A stretch of 64,000 bases of DNA from Monocercomonoides exilis (lineage: Eukaryota > Preaxostyla > Oxymonadida > Polymastigidae): contig LSRY02000005.1 of NCBI GenBank assembly GCA_001643675.2, forward strand, positions 1,490,501-1,554,500, written 5' to 3'. The position numbers and the translations under genes are program-made. Below are positions 52,837 through 64,000 of this stretch, piece by piece; the stretch's first letter is position 1; each line of letters starts with the position of its first letter. The notes below the pieces were generated by a model. It did not search any database and was not told where the DNA came from. It was given only the letters and a program-made list of their open reading frames with translations.

Positions 52837-55800
52837 TAGTTATTTCTGCATTTCCTTTGAAATCCAGTCCACAACAACACCCTCTAACAAAGTCCCAATG
52901 TGTGTCTTTGAGTTTAGCAATTTATGTCAAAAGAAAGAAAGAAACGCAAAAAGTTTCACTTTTAAAATGTTGCTTTTCAGTTCTGTCTTGTTATGCTTGT
53001 TGTCAATTCAATGCTTTTCTCATTTTTCATTTTCATCAAGAAAAATGCAAGTTTCGAATTGATCCCATTCATCTTCCTTTTCTTTTCATCCTTTCCCTTC
53101 AACTTCCATCTTCAAATCCACCAACTTCATCACCTCATCCAGTTCTCTTTAAACCTCTCTCACAAGAATCAGCTCATCTACAACCCCCTTTTTCAAAACT
53201 TCTGATGAACTGAAACTGCCATGAACATTCAAATGTTTGTTTTGTCAGATTTCTGTGTTCTTCTTCATTTTCGATGATTTCTCTCATCTCCTCAAAAAAC
53301 AGCTCTTTTTCTCTTTTCTGTTTCCCATTTGATGAAAACACCAACGTGTTTCCCGAACCAACAAAGACAACACAATTTCACTTTTCAAATACTTCAAAAC
53401 GATTCAAAATCAATAACGCCATTTCCACTTCTTTTTGAATTGCTTCTCTTTCTCCTCTGCTCAGTCAAGCTTTCGGAAGACAAGACATGACGATTTCATG
53501 GAAGTGAGATGGCGCAAGTTGTTCAGGAGAAAAGGTATTTCACGAAGATCAACAAGAAATTCTGCTCTCTTTTCTCCAACACAACCATCCTTTCAAATCT
53601 TCTGCACAATAAAGAACAATGAGAAAACAACCACTCAGAATTCTTCTCATCACTGATTAATATCCATCATGCTTCAGTATCAGAATGGAATTTTTCGCCA
53701 TTATATTCTATTCTTCAATCGATTTGTCAATTGAATTGAACAATTCTATCTGCAAAACAAAAACAATCTCTTCTTCTTCCATTTTGTCAACAATCTCATT
53801 TATCTCTTCAATTCTCTGCTTCTGCTCAATTTCAATGCAATAGTCCAATTCAGAGAAAATCCCATCAAAAAAGAATCGCAATCATTGAAGGAATTGAAAA
53901 GAATGCCAAAAATAAAAAATACTTGAAAACATGTCCTTTGAAGTCATTTCCACAGCTCTGCTTTCAAATTGACTGTCTTCACACCATTTCATTCAGAATA
54001 ACATAAGGAAAGCTTCATGTTTTTCAAAAACAGTGAGTCCATCAAAAAAAGAGATTTGAATCCAAAACGTTGTTGATTGTTTGACAAAATGAAAAAGGAT
54101 CAATTTCAATATCAATTGATTTGATTTGTGAAAAACAATGGAAAAGAGAACAGAGTGAAATTTCATGACTCAACTGGAAAAGACCAGAAAAGAAACACAC
54201 TCGTTCATTTCGTATCAAATCAACAATAATACAAAAAGATGTTGTTTTGAATTGATCAATGAGGTATCGCTTGTTCTTCGAAGAGTTTGCACAATCTGAT
54301 TTAACAATTATATTTGTCTGAAGAGAATCGGAAAGCAAGAAAACAACATTGTTGAAATAGAAAAACAATTGTTTGTTTCTTATTGATGCATACAACCAAG
54401 TGTCAAAAATATGAAATTCTTGAACTCTTCATTAGTATTTTTGACTTCAGATTAAAGAGGTTAAAAGGAAAGAAATGAACAACGGAAAGCAAACTTCGAT
54501 TGAGATTGGAAAAATACCATGAAAAATGAACAAAGAAGAGAAAAGCCTTTCGAGAGATGAATGGCAAATGATGATTGTTGATGGAGACAAAGACACATTC
54601 TTTTTCTTTTTTCATGAAATGAGAAACGTCTTTTTTGTTGTGAACAAAAACAATTTGTGAAGGTCCACTCCAACAACAAAGAAAAAAGTAAAATATCTGA
54701 GATGGAACGTTTATTCCAATCAACTTGTTGAAGTCGTCCAACAGTGAAATCCATTGTTTCAGAAATGAAAAATACTTATTTAAAAAAGAAGACAAGCAAG
54801 GGAATGTTTCTTTTGAGATGGAGAGAAAAAAATACTTCTTTATTCTTTAGCATTTGGAGGTGTGGAGGAAGAGGAACTGAGAAACACATATGAAGAAACA
54901 GTTTCAACACAAAGTGAATGAAGAAAGTCACAAACAATATGATTTATTCACTTTTTCGCATTATTTGGAAAGAAACAATTTGAATCAAGCAGTTCTGAAA
55001 TCCTTCTTTTGTTATCATAATCGTTTCAAGAAAACAAACAACTGAATGTTTGATATCCCATCAATCTATCTTTTTTCATCTGTGTTCAGAAAATGCAAAT
55101 TCTTTTGCTTCTCACCATCTGAGCCGAAATGATACAAGTGCCTTGTTTGCATCCATTTCTTCTGTCACTCTTCCAACTTCATCTTTCACTGTCACAGCTG
55201 TTGAATTTGATAAAATGATTGATTAAAAAAGTTGCTTCATCCAATCAAACAACTTCATTGATGAAGACCTTTCATTGAAACCTTTCATCAAAGCTGATGA
55301 TGTGACATATTAATTCCTCTGATGATAAGAACAACAAATTCCTTTTCATTTTTCATTTTGATTATTCCTTCTCAAAATTTCAATGTTGTATTCAACTGTT
55401 TGAGAAATCAACAGAGCAAATCAAATCTCAAGTTTTAAACACGGTTATGTATTATGATTGATTGATGTGAAGAATATTTGAAAAGTATTTGATTTTGTCT
55501 ATCAAAAGTTTTTATCAGTTAATTGTTGTTAATGATTTTCGAAAATGAACTTATTCACAAGAGACAGTCATGGTTGTAATTGGATTTCGATTGTAATTTC
55601 ACAAAGAAAATAAAACAAAGGCAAATGGGTATGATACGACCAGTGAAAAATTCATATCATAACGATTTCTTTTTCATATTCCCACCAGATAAATCATAGT
55701 ACAATGAAGATGGAATCAGTTTTTATCATCAATTTTTTTTCAAATAAAGAAATTTATTATTTTTTCAATTTTTGAATTAAGATAAAAAAATTGTTTTCGT

Positions 55801-56290
55801 ATTGAAGCCCTTATATCTTTATTAATGTTGTAAAAAATTTAATATCTTTAATGGTTAACCCTAATTCATAAAGTTCTCTCGTAAAAATTAGTCAATTTTA
55901 AAAAACAAACCTAAAAGAAAATATGATTAAATTAAATGATGGACTTGATCAAAGTTTTTTATCTCTTTCAGATTGATAATGTTGGTAGATAATTTAATTT
56001 TTCAATAGAATTTCATAACTGACCTTAATAAATGAGTACGTTAAGCTCGGTATCTATACAGTTTTTGATATTTTCAAGAAAAAAATCATTGCTGGCCGTA
56101 TAATCCCCCTTTGCCAAAACAAATCTGTTAACATTTTTTATTCGACGAACAAAACAAAACTCAAAAAAAATAATTTGTCATTTTTTCTCAATTATTCACA
56201 AATTTCTCTCTTCAAAAGTGATTAATTTTATAAATAATAATTATTCAATAATCAAAATTTTACAAAGATACATTTGAAAAATCATTTTAT
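52837..56290. other. Intergenic region between Nup133-like gene and the second giant receptor-like gene
   Basis: About 3.4 kb of AT-rich DNA. Short ORFs at 52818-53213, 53435-53656 and 54403-54795 have low-complexity or unremarkable composition and no recognisable family. From about 56200 the sequence begins to resemble the promoter-side region of copy 1. No gene supported. Confidence 0.5.
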
Positions 56291-56326
56291 TCATTCTCAG
56301 TTGTCACAAAAAAATAGTAATTTTTA

Positions 56327-56443
56327 ATGGAAAATACAAATATATTGGGCGCAGGAATTTTTATTTTCAGTTTTTTCTTTCATCTTCTTCCATGGCGAGG
56401 TTCTCCACCAGTGCAAAAGTTGCATTCAATATTGTCGCTCTGA
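56327..56443 (+). promoter_or_regulatory. Conserved leader with overlapping upstream ORF, copy 2
   Basis: Same arrangement as at 15893. An upstream ATG at 56327 opens a 38-codon ORF beginning MENTNILGAGIFIFSFFF, overlapping the main start at 56392 in another frame and ending on TGA at 56441. Only one base differs from copy 1 across the 63 bases before the main ATG. Confidence 0.5.
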
Positions 56444-59400
56444 TATTGGTTGTTGTCAATTGCTGCAATACCTCTGTTATTGCTGAAAAACAAAATCAAC
56501 AAGAAATGAATTGGGAGGTACCAGAAAGGACGATCAGCATTGAAAACAGCAGCAACAAATACTACAATAAAAAAGGCATAGGTGCAGCAAAAGTCATATT
56601 CTCACCAGGTGATCGTGTCAATTGTGCCCGAACAAATGTGAATATCATCAATGCCTCGTTGTGTGTGAGCGATCTCGTCATGGAACCTCTCAGTGGCTGC
56701 GCATTCCTCGCTGCACAAAATCACTCATCATGCACCATTTTCTCCTCTTTCTGTCGAATTCACGCAGATGCCAGCCACTCACTTTTCCTCACTTCTCACA
56801 GCTCCCTCTCTCTCACCAACTTCTCCTTCACCATCCCTCAACCAGCCATCCTCTCCTTCCCTCTCTTCTCACTTCCTCAAAATCTACTCCAAAATGCCAA
56901 CTTACCAATCCTCGCATCCTTCTCAATCTCTCATTCTTTTTTCTCCTCTTTCATCTCCCTCCACAATTCCTTCCTTTTTTCTCCTTCATCATCCTCTTCT
57001 TCTTCCCTTCTCTATCGTCATCTTCAAATCCACCTCGATCTCCATCTCTCGGACACACTCTTCACAAACATCACCACTGCGCCACAATCCACATACACCA
57101 TTCCTGCCAAACCCACACACACACACAACTCATTCACCACCACCACAAACACAAACACCACAAACACAAACACCACAAACACAAACACAAACACAATCCC
57201 CTTCTTCTCTCTTCGTTCCTCTCTCTTTATTCACTCGACCATCTTCCTCCACACCCACAACCCAATCGATGGTGCCATCCTCCCCGACCTCAACAGCCCA
57301 TCCACTTTTCTCTCTGCCTTTAATGCCTCTTTTCTTCGCCAAACACGTTCTTTATCAAATGATCCTGTTGTGCATGTTGGAACTGAAACTCAAAGAGCGA
57401 AACCTGGAAGATTGGACTCGTTCGATAAAAACAGCCATCGATTCGAGTGGTGCGAATGGAATGATTCAAAAAGTGAAACAAGTCGTGGAGGTGCACTTAA
57501 TGTTAACTGCACAAATGCAAATCTCGAAATCACTTCGTGCTCATTTCTCAGATGTTCATCTTGTTATAGTCAAGGTGGAGCATTGTATTGTGAAAGTTTG
57601 TTGAAAATAAACATCACAAAATCAAATTTCTCAAACTGCTCTGCAGTTCATGGAGGTGCAGTCAATACATGGTATCCTCGATCAAATTCTATTTTTCACA
57701 TTTCGGAAAATAGTGTGGAAAATTGTTCAATAACAGATTGGTGTGGAACTGGTTGGTATTTCTTGCTTAATGACTTGCCTGCATCTGGCCAATTTCTGTT
57801 TGCAAAATGCAAGTGCATTGCAAATTCTGGTGGTGATGCAGCTGGTTCATTAACATTTCATTACCCTCCAAGCAACAAACCGAGTCAGTTTTTGATTGAT
57901 GATTGCCAGTTCATAAATAACAAATTGACAAGTTCATCAACTTCCTATGGTGGTGCTGCGTTGTGTTGCACAAGAACATACGATTGGATGAATGGAGTAA
58001 AATTCATCATATTCTGCTTCTTCGATGGTAATTCCGCAACAAATGTCAGAGGAAATGATGTGTTCTTTTACGGAAGCATCATCACCAAATCTCCATTCCA
58101 GCAATGCGGTTCAACAACTCTAACACAAAGAGTATGGAACAGCAACACAGCTGATAACTCTGTGTACAACAGCTGGCTTCCAATCATCAACCAGAACAAA
58201 ATCGTTGCAAATGGTGGAAGTGATGTCGATGCCTGTGGCAAAACACAGCAAAGCCCATGTGCAACCGTGGAGTATGCTCTTGGATGCATTGCTCCCTTCA
58301 GCGATGCCTCCCTCTTTCTTCCCAGCTCCACTTTCACTCCCGCTCAAACACTAACCTTCCGTGCCCCAAATACAAAGATCACTGGAAATGGAATATCCAC
58401 AACAACCATCGCCTCCAGTGGTATTCCTCAACCATCTTCTTCTTCTGCTTCCACTTTATCATCATCACCTGAACCATCTGCCTCGTCTGCCCTCTTCCAA
58501 CAGACCGAGGGTTCCCTCACAGTCTCTGCCCTCGCCATCGCCCACAACTCCACAAACCTCGTCACTCCCATCCTCTTCCACCTCTCCGGTAACTCCCCTT
58601 CCCTCAACCTCAACACAACCACCATCATCGGAACAACCACATCTTCATCATCAATCACCACACCCCTCTTCTTCCTCACTGCTGGCTCCCTCGCCCTCAA
58701 CCACACAGCAATCACCAGTCTCACCCTCAACAGCCAGAGCATCTTCCACCTCACCTCCATCACAGCTCCCCTCACCCTCAACTCCTCCAACATCACCCAC
58801 ATCACCTCCACTGCCACCCCCGCCAGTTGTGTCCTCTCCTCTGCCACCTCCCCTGCCCTCTCCCTCTCCCTCACCAACTGCACCATCACCAACATAGATT
58901 CAGCTCCACAAAATCAACAGACTGCCACCAATGGCGGGTGCATCTCATTCGCTTCATCCGTCTCTGACAATACGTTTTCAGTGAGTGACACCACCTTCTC
59001 CACATGCTCTGTGAGCGAGGATACAAGTTCTGGAGGAAGAGGAGGTGCTCTCATGATCGAGTTCGCCCAAGGCTCACAAGTGTCATCCACCTCCTTTTCC
59101 ATGATGAATGTTGTGTTTTCAGAGAACAAGGCCAGTGTCGGAAGAGATATGTATTTTGTGTGTGAATCCCTTGTTGCTTCTGTGAAAGAGCCCTTGTTCG
59201 CCTTCATGACAAGCATCACTCAGAAAGACGACTCGGTTGTTGGACATGACAGAACAGAAGCATTCGGTGATTGGAATGTCGACTTGTTCATATTCTTCGA
59301 TGGATACTTTGCTGATAAGGTGTATGTTGATGGCACATCCGGAGTGGAAGAGGTGTATTGCGGTCTGGAAAAAGCACCTTGTAAGAATGTGAACTACGGA

Positions 59401-62400
59401 ATGGGGCATTTGAAGAAAACACTGAATGTTAAAGAGGAGATTGTTGTGTGTGAAAAATCGAATATTACTGGGTGTGCGGATGTGAGTGGAATGAATGTGA
59501 AAGCAAAATCCGAGACAATTGTGGGCGTTGAATGCAAAAGGGAAGTGAGTGGCTCTGAAGACTGTATTCTGAAATCAACATCAGTGACAGAAATTCAGTT
59601 CATCGGGATTATTGTTCCATCAAGATTTAATAGAGCAATCACATCGGTGATCGAATCAACCACTCAAAATGGAGAATTGCACATGAAAAATTGTGCGATC
59701 AGTGTGATTGGAGGAGACAAAAACACAATTGGATTTTCCTTGATCAAATCAACAGGAAAGATGGTTGAGCTGGACTCTGTCACGATTTCAGATGTGAAAT
59801 CATCAGTTGCGCTGTTTTCAATTTCTCCTTCATCTGCAACTGTGAATGAAGACGAATTCAGAGTGAAACTGTTGAATTACACAATGGAAGGATGCAGTTT
59901 GGATGACTCCTCACTTGGTGAATCTCCATTGATGATATCTTCTTCCGTTTTGTTTGAAAGCAGCAACTTTTCGAATATTGAAAATAAGGGCAGCGAAGAA
60001 GGAGGTGTCGCAAAAGTGACATTGCAAGGGAATGAAGAATTGGTGATCAAATCAACAAATGCATCATCTTGTTCGCTTTTAAAGAACAATGGAAAAGGAG
60101 GATTCTTGTATTTGGATTGTCAGAATTGTTTGAATGAGAAGCCATTTGTTTTTGATGCTGGAATTACTTTTGTGAACAATAAAGCAGATATTGGAAAGAA
60201 TGCGTTCATTTTCGGAAAGGATTTTAATACTTCTGTAACAAATGAGTCATTCAAGTTCGATTATTCCTCAATGATAAATGATAAAACTCTGTTTGTTGGA
60301 AGTGATAACAATTACCAAGAAAAAGATTTGTTCATGTTTCTGATTCAATACAGCTCGTTTGAAATATTTATCTCATCGAGTGGATTTGATGTTGCACGAT
60401 GTGGAAGTGAAGAAGAGCCATGCTTCACGATGTGGAAAGGGATGGAAAACATGGAAAAGGAGATTGGAAAGAAAACAATTCAGATTGAAGGATCGACTGT
60501 CATTCGAGATTCATTCAACATTTCCAATTATCAGATCAAAAAGGGTGTAAAGATGGGAGAAGAAGATGCAAAAGCGAAATTGAATTTTGAAAAAGCAATT
60601 GGAAGCCAACTGGAATATTTCATGGGAAATGATGTTCATCTTGAATTGACAAATATCCAACTGCAATTAACATCTGGATTTGACAACTCAGCCAAAACAA
60701 TAATTTCAAATACAAATGGAGATTTGGTGATAACTGGATGTTCATTCCATTCAGAAGCAAGAATGAACGATGAATTTGATTGTGTATTTGTGGATGCAAT
60801 TGGAGGAAGTGTGGAAGTGAATGATTTGTCGATGGAATCATGCAATGTTGGAAACAGTATTTTTGTTATTCATGATGCTGGAGTTTCTTGCCATTTGGAG
60901 AATGTTCATGTGAAATCGTTGAATGAAAGTGGAGGATGCATTTTATCAATCAAGAAATCTGAAGCAGGGTTGAAGATAAATGAAGAAAGTGAAGGAGGGA
61001 TAAACCTTCAAATTGACAAATCATCATTTTCTGGTGTGAAGAGAAGCGACAATGGAGCGAGCATTTTGGAATCAAAGAGTGAGAATAAGATTTGTTTGGC
61101 TGTGAATGAGAGCAACATCACAGAAGGCAAAGCGGAAGAAAGTGAAAAAGGAGGTGCAATATTCTTCACATTGAGTGTATCTGGATCAATGAACATGATA
61201 AAGTCCGAAGTCAGTCAATGCAGCTGCACCAATGGGAAAGGAGGAGGGGTGTATCTGGCAACAAAGGAAACAGGTGATTTGAATTTCACATTTGTGGGAA
61301 TGAAGTTCAGTGCGAACACAGCAAGTGTTGGAAATGATATTTTCATTGAATGTTTCAACATCACATCTCAGATCAATGAAAGGCAATTCCAGTTTGATCT
61401 TCGAGAGGGACATTATTCACGAATTAATGCGATATATGGAATTGATGGGTGTGAACACAAAGAAGAAACAGATCTGATTGATTTTGTGACGATCCATCAG
61501 AGTGACACAATCATTGTGAGCAGCGTAAATGGATCGGATGATAGGCAATGTGGAACAAACACGCTTCCATGCCATTCGATTGATTATGGACTGATACATC
61601 TCACTTCAGAACTTATTAGTCTGATGTTCATTGTTGAAGAGAGCGTGATTGGAAAGGAAATAAACCTGGAAGAAATGAGCCTAAGTTCGAAGAGCAGAGA
61701 GATGTGCAAAGTTAAAGTGAAATCAAACATTGAAAAAGCAAAGGAGGAATTGGTGACAACATGTGGAACAGTTTCAATGTTGAGAATGAACTTTGTGTTT
61801 GATTCAAATTTCATTTCTTCACATGAATCGCTGATATCACCAGAAGGAGGAATTCTTGAAATGATGAATTGCTCATTTGGCTCAAAACAATCTAATGAGG
61901 AAGGAAATTCAGCTTTTGTGAGCATTCCATTTCATCTAATAAATATGGAAAAAGGAGAATTACAACTCATGGAATGCAAAGTGAATAATCTCATTCTTCG
62001 TGAATCAGCATTGTTTCTTTCATCACCACTTCCATCAGCAATTGATTCATTAATTATTTGCAATTCAACAATTAAAACTTCTCTTATTGAGATTAATGAA
62101 TGTGAGCAATTGAGTACGGAAAAGTTGCATATTGAAAATATCACAGTTGAAGGAAATGAAGAAACATTGATATCATGCCTGTCAATAAAAAAAACAATGC
62201 AATTAACAAATTGCACAATGGGAAAAGTCAGTTCAAAGAACACAAAAGGGAAATTGGTGAAATTGGAGGATTGCACAGACGTGGAAATGGACAGTTGCAT
62301 TTTTGATGGAAGTTCAAATGAAAGAAATGAACTTCATCTGAATAAAGAAGAAGAAGAGATATGCAGATGGTCTGGATCTCTTGTGGATGTTGTGAAAAGT

Positions 62401-64000
62401 TCTGTTTTGATGAAAGATACAACAATATCGAATTCACCAGAAGGTGGAATTACAATGAGTGGAGGAAATGTGATAATTGATGCAGGGAATTTCTCAAACA
62501 ACAATCCAACTATTGAAGGATATACATCATTGAGAAGAAACATCATCTGTTCAGATTCAGGAACATTGAATGTGATGAGTTTGAAGGGAGGAGATGGATG
62601 GAAGGATAATTCATCACTCTGGATGCTGAATGACGGGTGCAGTTTTGAAGGAATTGTTACAGAAAGGGATTCATCATTTTTCATTCCTGTTCTGGAAAGT
62701 GTGGAAGCAAAAGAAATAACAGATAGAATGAAGCTGATATTCAAAGGGATGCTTCTTGTTCCATGCAATCTGTCATTCACAGTTGTGAAGAAGAAGGGAG
62801 AAGAGAAAGAGATTGAAAAACACGATTTTGATGAAAATGGATTCATGTCAGAAAGAGAAGTTGAAGGGATTGTGGCAAAAGATCTTATCAGCAGTTGTGA
62901 AGACGAGATTGAGGTGAGTGTGCATATTTTGTTTGGGAATGCAGAATCGCCTTCATCAACAAATTCATTCATTCTGAAGAACAGAAGCGAGGTTGAGCCA
63001 AAAGGAGATGAAAGAATTGTTGAAGGAGGAAAAGAAGGAAAATCCTTTTGGTTGCTAATTGTTGTTATATTGGCTGTATTGTTCTTGATTGTTCTTGTTG
63101 TATCAATAATATTCATTGCCCGATGGAAGAAGGTTAAGAATGAAGCAGAAGATCTGAGAGAGATTGTGAACGATACAGTGAAGAAGGATCCGAAGCTGAT
63201 TGAGATGGTGACGATGGAGATGTCACCTGAGGCGCAGTGGAGAAGAGCAGAGAAGGAGGCAGAGAAAAAGAACGAAGAGAAGATAAAGAAAAGAATAAAT
63301 GGAAAGGAGATGGTGCATTCAGAATCTGAAGAGTATCTTCTGTCTGAGAATGGATCGACTGAATATATATTGGGAAAAGATTCAAACAAGATTCCTGATT
63401 GGATGCTGGAGAAGGTTGATGAGAAGGAAGAAGAAGAGACAAGAAAGAGAACACCATCACCATCAATATCTTCGACATGTTCAACCGATTCGGATTCCAC
63501 TTTTGTTCGAGGAGAGGATCTGTGCCCCACCACTTCTTCCATGTCGAACTTAGTGGATGCAATGGCCTGTTCGTCTCCTCATGAGAAGTTGATCGTGGAT
63601 TTGAGGGATTCATTGTTCATGCTCCTGCATGGAAGGAACGAGAAGAAAGAGATGGCAATAGGAAGTTTGCAGGAAAGAGAGCAAACAGCTGCCCAAATCC
63701 TGTTCTGGGTTGCGAATGGAGCTCTTCATTCATTTGATGAAATGGAAAATCCTCTTTCTTCACTGGCCAATCTCAGTCCTCACATTGTGTTGTTCTCAGA
63801 GCATATGGTCATCTGCATTGCAATGCACTCGGACTGTTCTTCTGATGATAGTTCAGATTCATCGTCGATCTCTTCATTGACAATTGTTTCTTCTTCGTCC
63901 AATATATCGTTGATGAGCGAAAGATTCACCGATTCTCCACCTCCATCATCCGCGTTTGAGGATGATGAAAACACCAGAAAAGAGTTTTTGAGATGGAAAG
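56392..64000 (+). CDS. Giant secreted beta-helix / single-pass membrane / pseudokinase protein, copy 2 (3' end outside window)
   Basis: I read this frame codon by codon from ATG 56392 to about 63300 and found no stop; the kinase-like segment at the window edge (EFLRWK, codon ending 63999) is in the same frame, so at least 2536 residues are open. It matches copy 1 along its whole length: signal peptide (ARFSTSAKVAFNIVALILVV), the same C-rich segments, CG-x-PC signatures at Cys 615, 990, 1337 and 1720, a membrane helix at about 2219-2243 (different in sequence from copy 1 but equally hydrophobic), a juxtamembrane EDLREIVND stretch, and the pseudokinase start. Differences are mostly substitutions plus small in-frame indels, so this is a functional-looking paralogue. 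Start chosen by conservation with copy 1. The last 150 or so residues lie beyond the window. Confidence 0.9.
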   Translation, partial: MARFSTSAKVAFNIVALILVVVNCCNTSVIAEKQNQQEMNWEVPERTISIENSSNKYYNKKGIGAAKVIFSPGDRVNCARTNVNIINASLCVSDLVMEPLSGCAFLAAQNHSSCTIFSSFCRIHADASHSLFLTSHSSLSLTNFSFTIPQPAILSFPLFSLPQNLLQNANLPILASFSISHSFFSSFISLHNSFLFSPSSSSSSSLLYRHLQIHLDLHLSDTLFTNITTAPQSTYTIPAKPTHTHNSFTTTTNTNTTNTNTTNTNTNTIPFFSLRSSLFIHSTIFLHTHNPIDGAILPDLNSPSTFLSAFNASFLRQTRSLSNDPVVHVGTETQRAKPGRLDSFDKNSHRFEWCEWNDSKSETSRGGALNVNCTNANLEITSCSFLRCSSCYSQGGALYCESLLKINITKSNFSNCSAVHGGAVNTWYPRSNSIFHISENSVENCSITDWCGTGWYFLLNDLPASGQFLFAKCKCIANSGGDAAGSLTFHYPPSNKPSQFLIDDCQFINNKLTSSSTSYGGAALCCTRTYDWMNGVKFIIFCFFDGNSATNVRGNDVFFYGSIITKSPFQQCGSTTLTQRVWNSNTADNSVYNSWLPIINQNKIVANGGSDVDACGKTQQSPCATVEYALGCIAPFSDASLFLPSSTFTPAQTLTFRAPNTKITGNGISTTTIASSGIPQPSSSSASTLSSSPEPSASSALFQQTEGSLTVSALAIAHNSTNLVTPILFHLSGNSPSLNLNTTTIIGTTTSSSSITTPLFFLTAGSLALNHTAITSLTLNSQSIFHLTSITAPLTLNSSNITHITSTATPASCVLSSATSPALSLSLTNCTITNIDSAPQNQQTATNGGCISFASSVSDNTFSVSDTTFSTCSVSEDTSSGGRGGALMIEFAQGSQVSSTSFSMMNVVFSENKASVGRDMYFVCESLVASVKEPLFAFMTSITQKDDSVVGHDRTEAFGDWNVDLFIFFDGYFADKVYVDGTSGVEEVYCGLEKAPCKNVNYGMGHLKKTLNVKEEIVVCEKSNITGCADVSGMNVKAKSETIVGVECKREVSGSEDCILKSTSVTEIQFIGIIVPSRFNRAITSVIESTTQNGELHMKNCAISVIGGDKNTIGFSLIKSTGKMVELDSVTISDVKSSVALFSISPSSATVNEDEFRVKLLNYTMEGCSLDDSSLGESPLMISSSVLFESSNFSNIENKGSEEGGVAKVTLQGNEELVIKSTNASSCSLLKNNGKGGFLYLDCQNCLNEKPFVFDAGITFVNNKADIGKNAFIFGKDFNTSVTNESFKFDYSSMINDKTLFVGSDNNYQEKDLFMFLIQYSSFEIFISSSGFDVARCGSEEEPCFTMWKGMENMEKEIGKKTIQIEGSTVIRDSFNISNYQIKKGVKMGEEDAKAKLNFEKAIGSQLEYFMGNDVHLELTNIQLQLTSGFDNSAKTIISNTNGDLVITGCSFHSEARMNDEFDCVFVDAIGGSVEVNDLSMESCNVGNSIFVIHDAGVSCHLENVHVKSLNESGGCILSIKKSEAGLKINEESEGGINLQIDKSSFSGVKRSDNGASILESKSENKICLAVNESNITEGKAEESEKGGAIFFTLSVSGSMNMIKSEVSQCSCTNGKGGGVYLATKETGDLNFTFVGMKFSANTASVGNDIFIECFNITSQINERQFQFDLREGHYSRINAIYGIDGCEHKEETDLIDFVTIHQSDTIIVSSVNGSDDRQCGTNTLPCHSIDYGLIHLTSELISLMFIVEESVIGKEINLEEMSLSSKSREMCKVKVKSNIEKAKEELVTTCGTVSMLRMNFVFDSNFISSHESLISPEGGILEMMNCSFGSKQSNEEGNSAFVSIPFHLINMEKGELQLMECKVNNLILRESALFLSSPLPSAIDSLIICNSTIKTSLIEINECEQLSTEKLHIENITVEGNEETLISCLSIKKTMQLTNCTMGKVSSKNTKGKLVKLEDCTDVEMDSCIFDGSSNERNELHLNKEEEEICRWSGSLVDVVKSSVLMKDTTISNSPEGGITMSGGNVIIDAGNFSNNNPTIEGYTSLRRNIICSDSGTLNVMSLKGGDGWKDNSSLWMLNDGCSFEGIVTERDSSFFIPVLESVEAKEITDRMKLIFKGMLLVPCNLSFTVVKKKGEEKEIEKHDFDENGFMSEREVEGIVAKDLISSCEDEIEVSVHILFGNAESPSSTNSFILKNRSEVEPKGDERIVEGGKEGKSFWLLIVVILAVLFLIVLVVSIIFIARWKKVKNEAEDLREIVNDTVKKDPKLIEMVTMEMSPEAQWRRAEKEAEKKNEEKIKKRINGKEMVHSESEEYLLSENGSTEYILGKDSNKIPDWMLEKVDEKEEEETRKRTPSPSISSTCSTDSDSTFVRGEDLCPTTSSMSNLVDAMACSSPHEKLIVDLRDSLFMLLHGRNEKKEMAIGSLQEREQTAAQILFWVANGALHSFDEMENPLSSLANLSPHIVLFSEHMVICIAMHSDCSSDDSSDSSSISSLTIVSSSSNISLMSERFTDSPPPSSAFEDDENTRKEFLRWK

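Noticed and set aside
52818-53656. Plus-strand ORFs upstream of the nucleoporin gene
   Set aside because: Short, low-complexity, overlapping in different frames and without family features; likely chance.
1-64000. CRISPR arrays, tRNA or rRNA genes, bacterial-type promoters, ribosome binding sites and terminators
   Set aside because: No direct-repeat/spacer array, cloverleaf or rRNA core was seen, and the genes are eukaryotic, so bacterial signals do not apply.

Overview
The window looks like AT-rich nuclear DNA of an anaerobic flagellate, most likely a metamonad of the oxymonad/trichomonad kind. Clues seen: a eukaryotic alpha-tubulin ending in EY, a ubiquitin protease split by one intron with GTATG at its 5' end and a CTAAT element close to its 3' AG, a Nup133-type nucleoporin swollen with serine and acidic tracts, and a family of giant secreted beta-helix/pseudokinase membrane proteins. 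I recall families of this kind from oxymonad genomes, but the taxon remains an inference. Stop-codon use in the intact genes fits the standard code. There are no operons, CRISPR arrays, rRNA or tRNA genes that I can see.

Layout. 1-847 (-): 5' part of a USP deubiquitinase, cut by the window edge. 1532-2887 (+): alpha-tubulin. 3.8-6.3 kb: A-rich tract, one copy of a perfect 187-bp dispersed repeat, and a decayed pogo/Tigger-like transposase. 7.095-14.751 kb: a segment bounded by 59-bp inverted repeats and TA dinucleotides; it holds decayed ORFs, a 10-bp minisatellite, a decayed Ser-rich ORF (-) and a frameshifted TRAPPC11-like gene (+). 15.958-24.018 kb (+): an intact 2686-residue protein with signal peptide, serial beta-helix modules, one membrane helix and a pseudokinase tail. 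27.4-31.7 kb (+): a decayed tyrosine-recombinase (DIRS-like) retroelement. 32.2-33.0 kb: short repeats and a GC-rich hairpin island. 33.176-38.269 kb: a second segment with perfect 48-bp inverted repeats and a TAA duplication, holding a pseudogene of the beta-helix protein plus a broken DDE_3 transposase. 38.5-40.4 kb: the second, inverted copy of the 187-bp repeat and a second pogo-like transposase relic (-). 42.3-44.9 kb: a virus-like relic with a superfamily-3 helicase. 44.931-45.139 kb: a MITE-like palindrome. 45.463-52.446 kb (-): Nup133-like nucleoporin. 56.392-64.000 kb (+): a second, fully open paralogue of the giant receptor-like protein, cut by the window end.

The window thus alternates housekeeping genes (protein turnover, cytoskeleton, nuclear pore) with a lineage-specific surface-protein family and a dense graveyard of mobile elements. 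The most interesting material is (1) the beta-helix/pseudokinase family with two open copies and one copy trapped inside a transposon-like unit, (2) transposon-like units that appear to carry host gene pieces, (3) the perfect 187-bp inverted repeat pair, and (4) an SF3-helicase viral relic. All calls come from reading the sequence by eye and recognising families; no alignment or database search was run.
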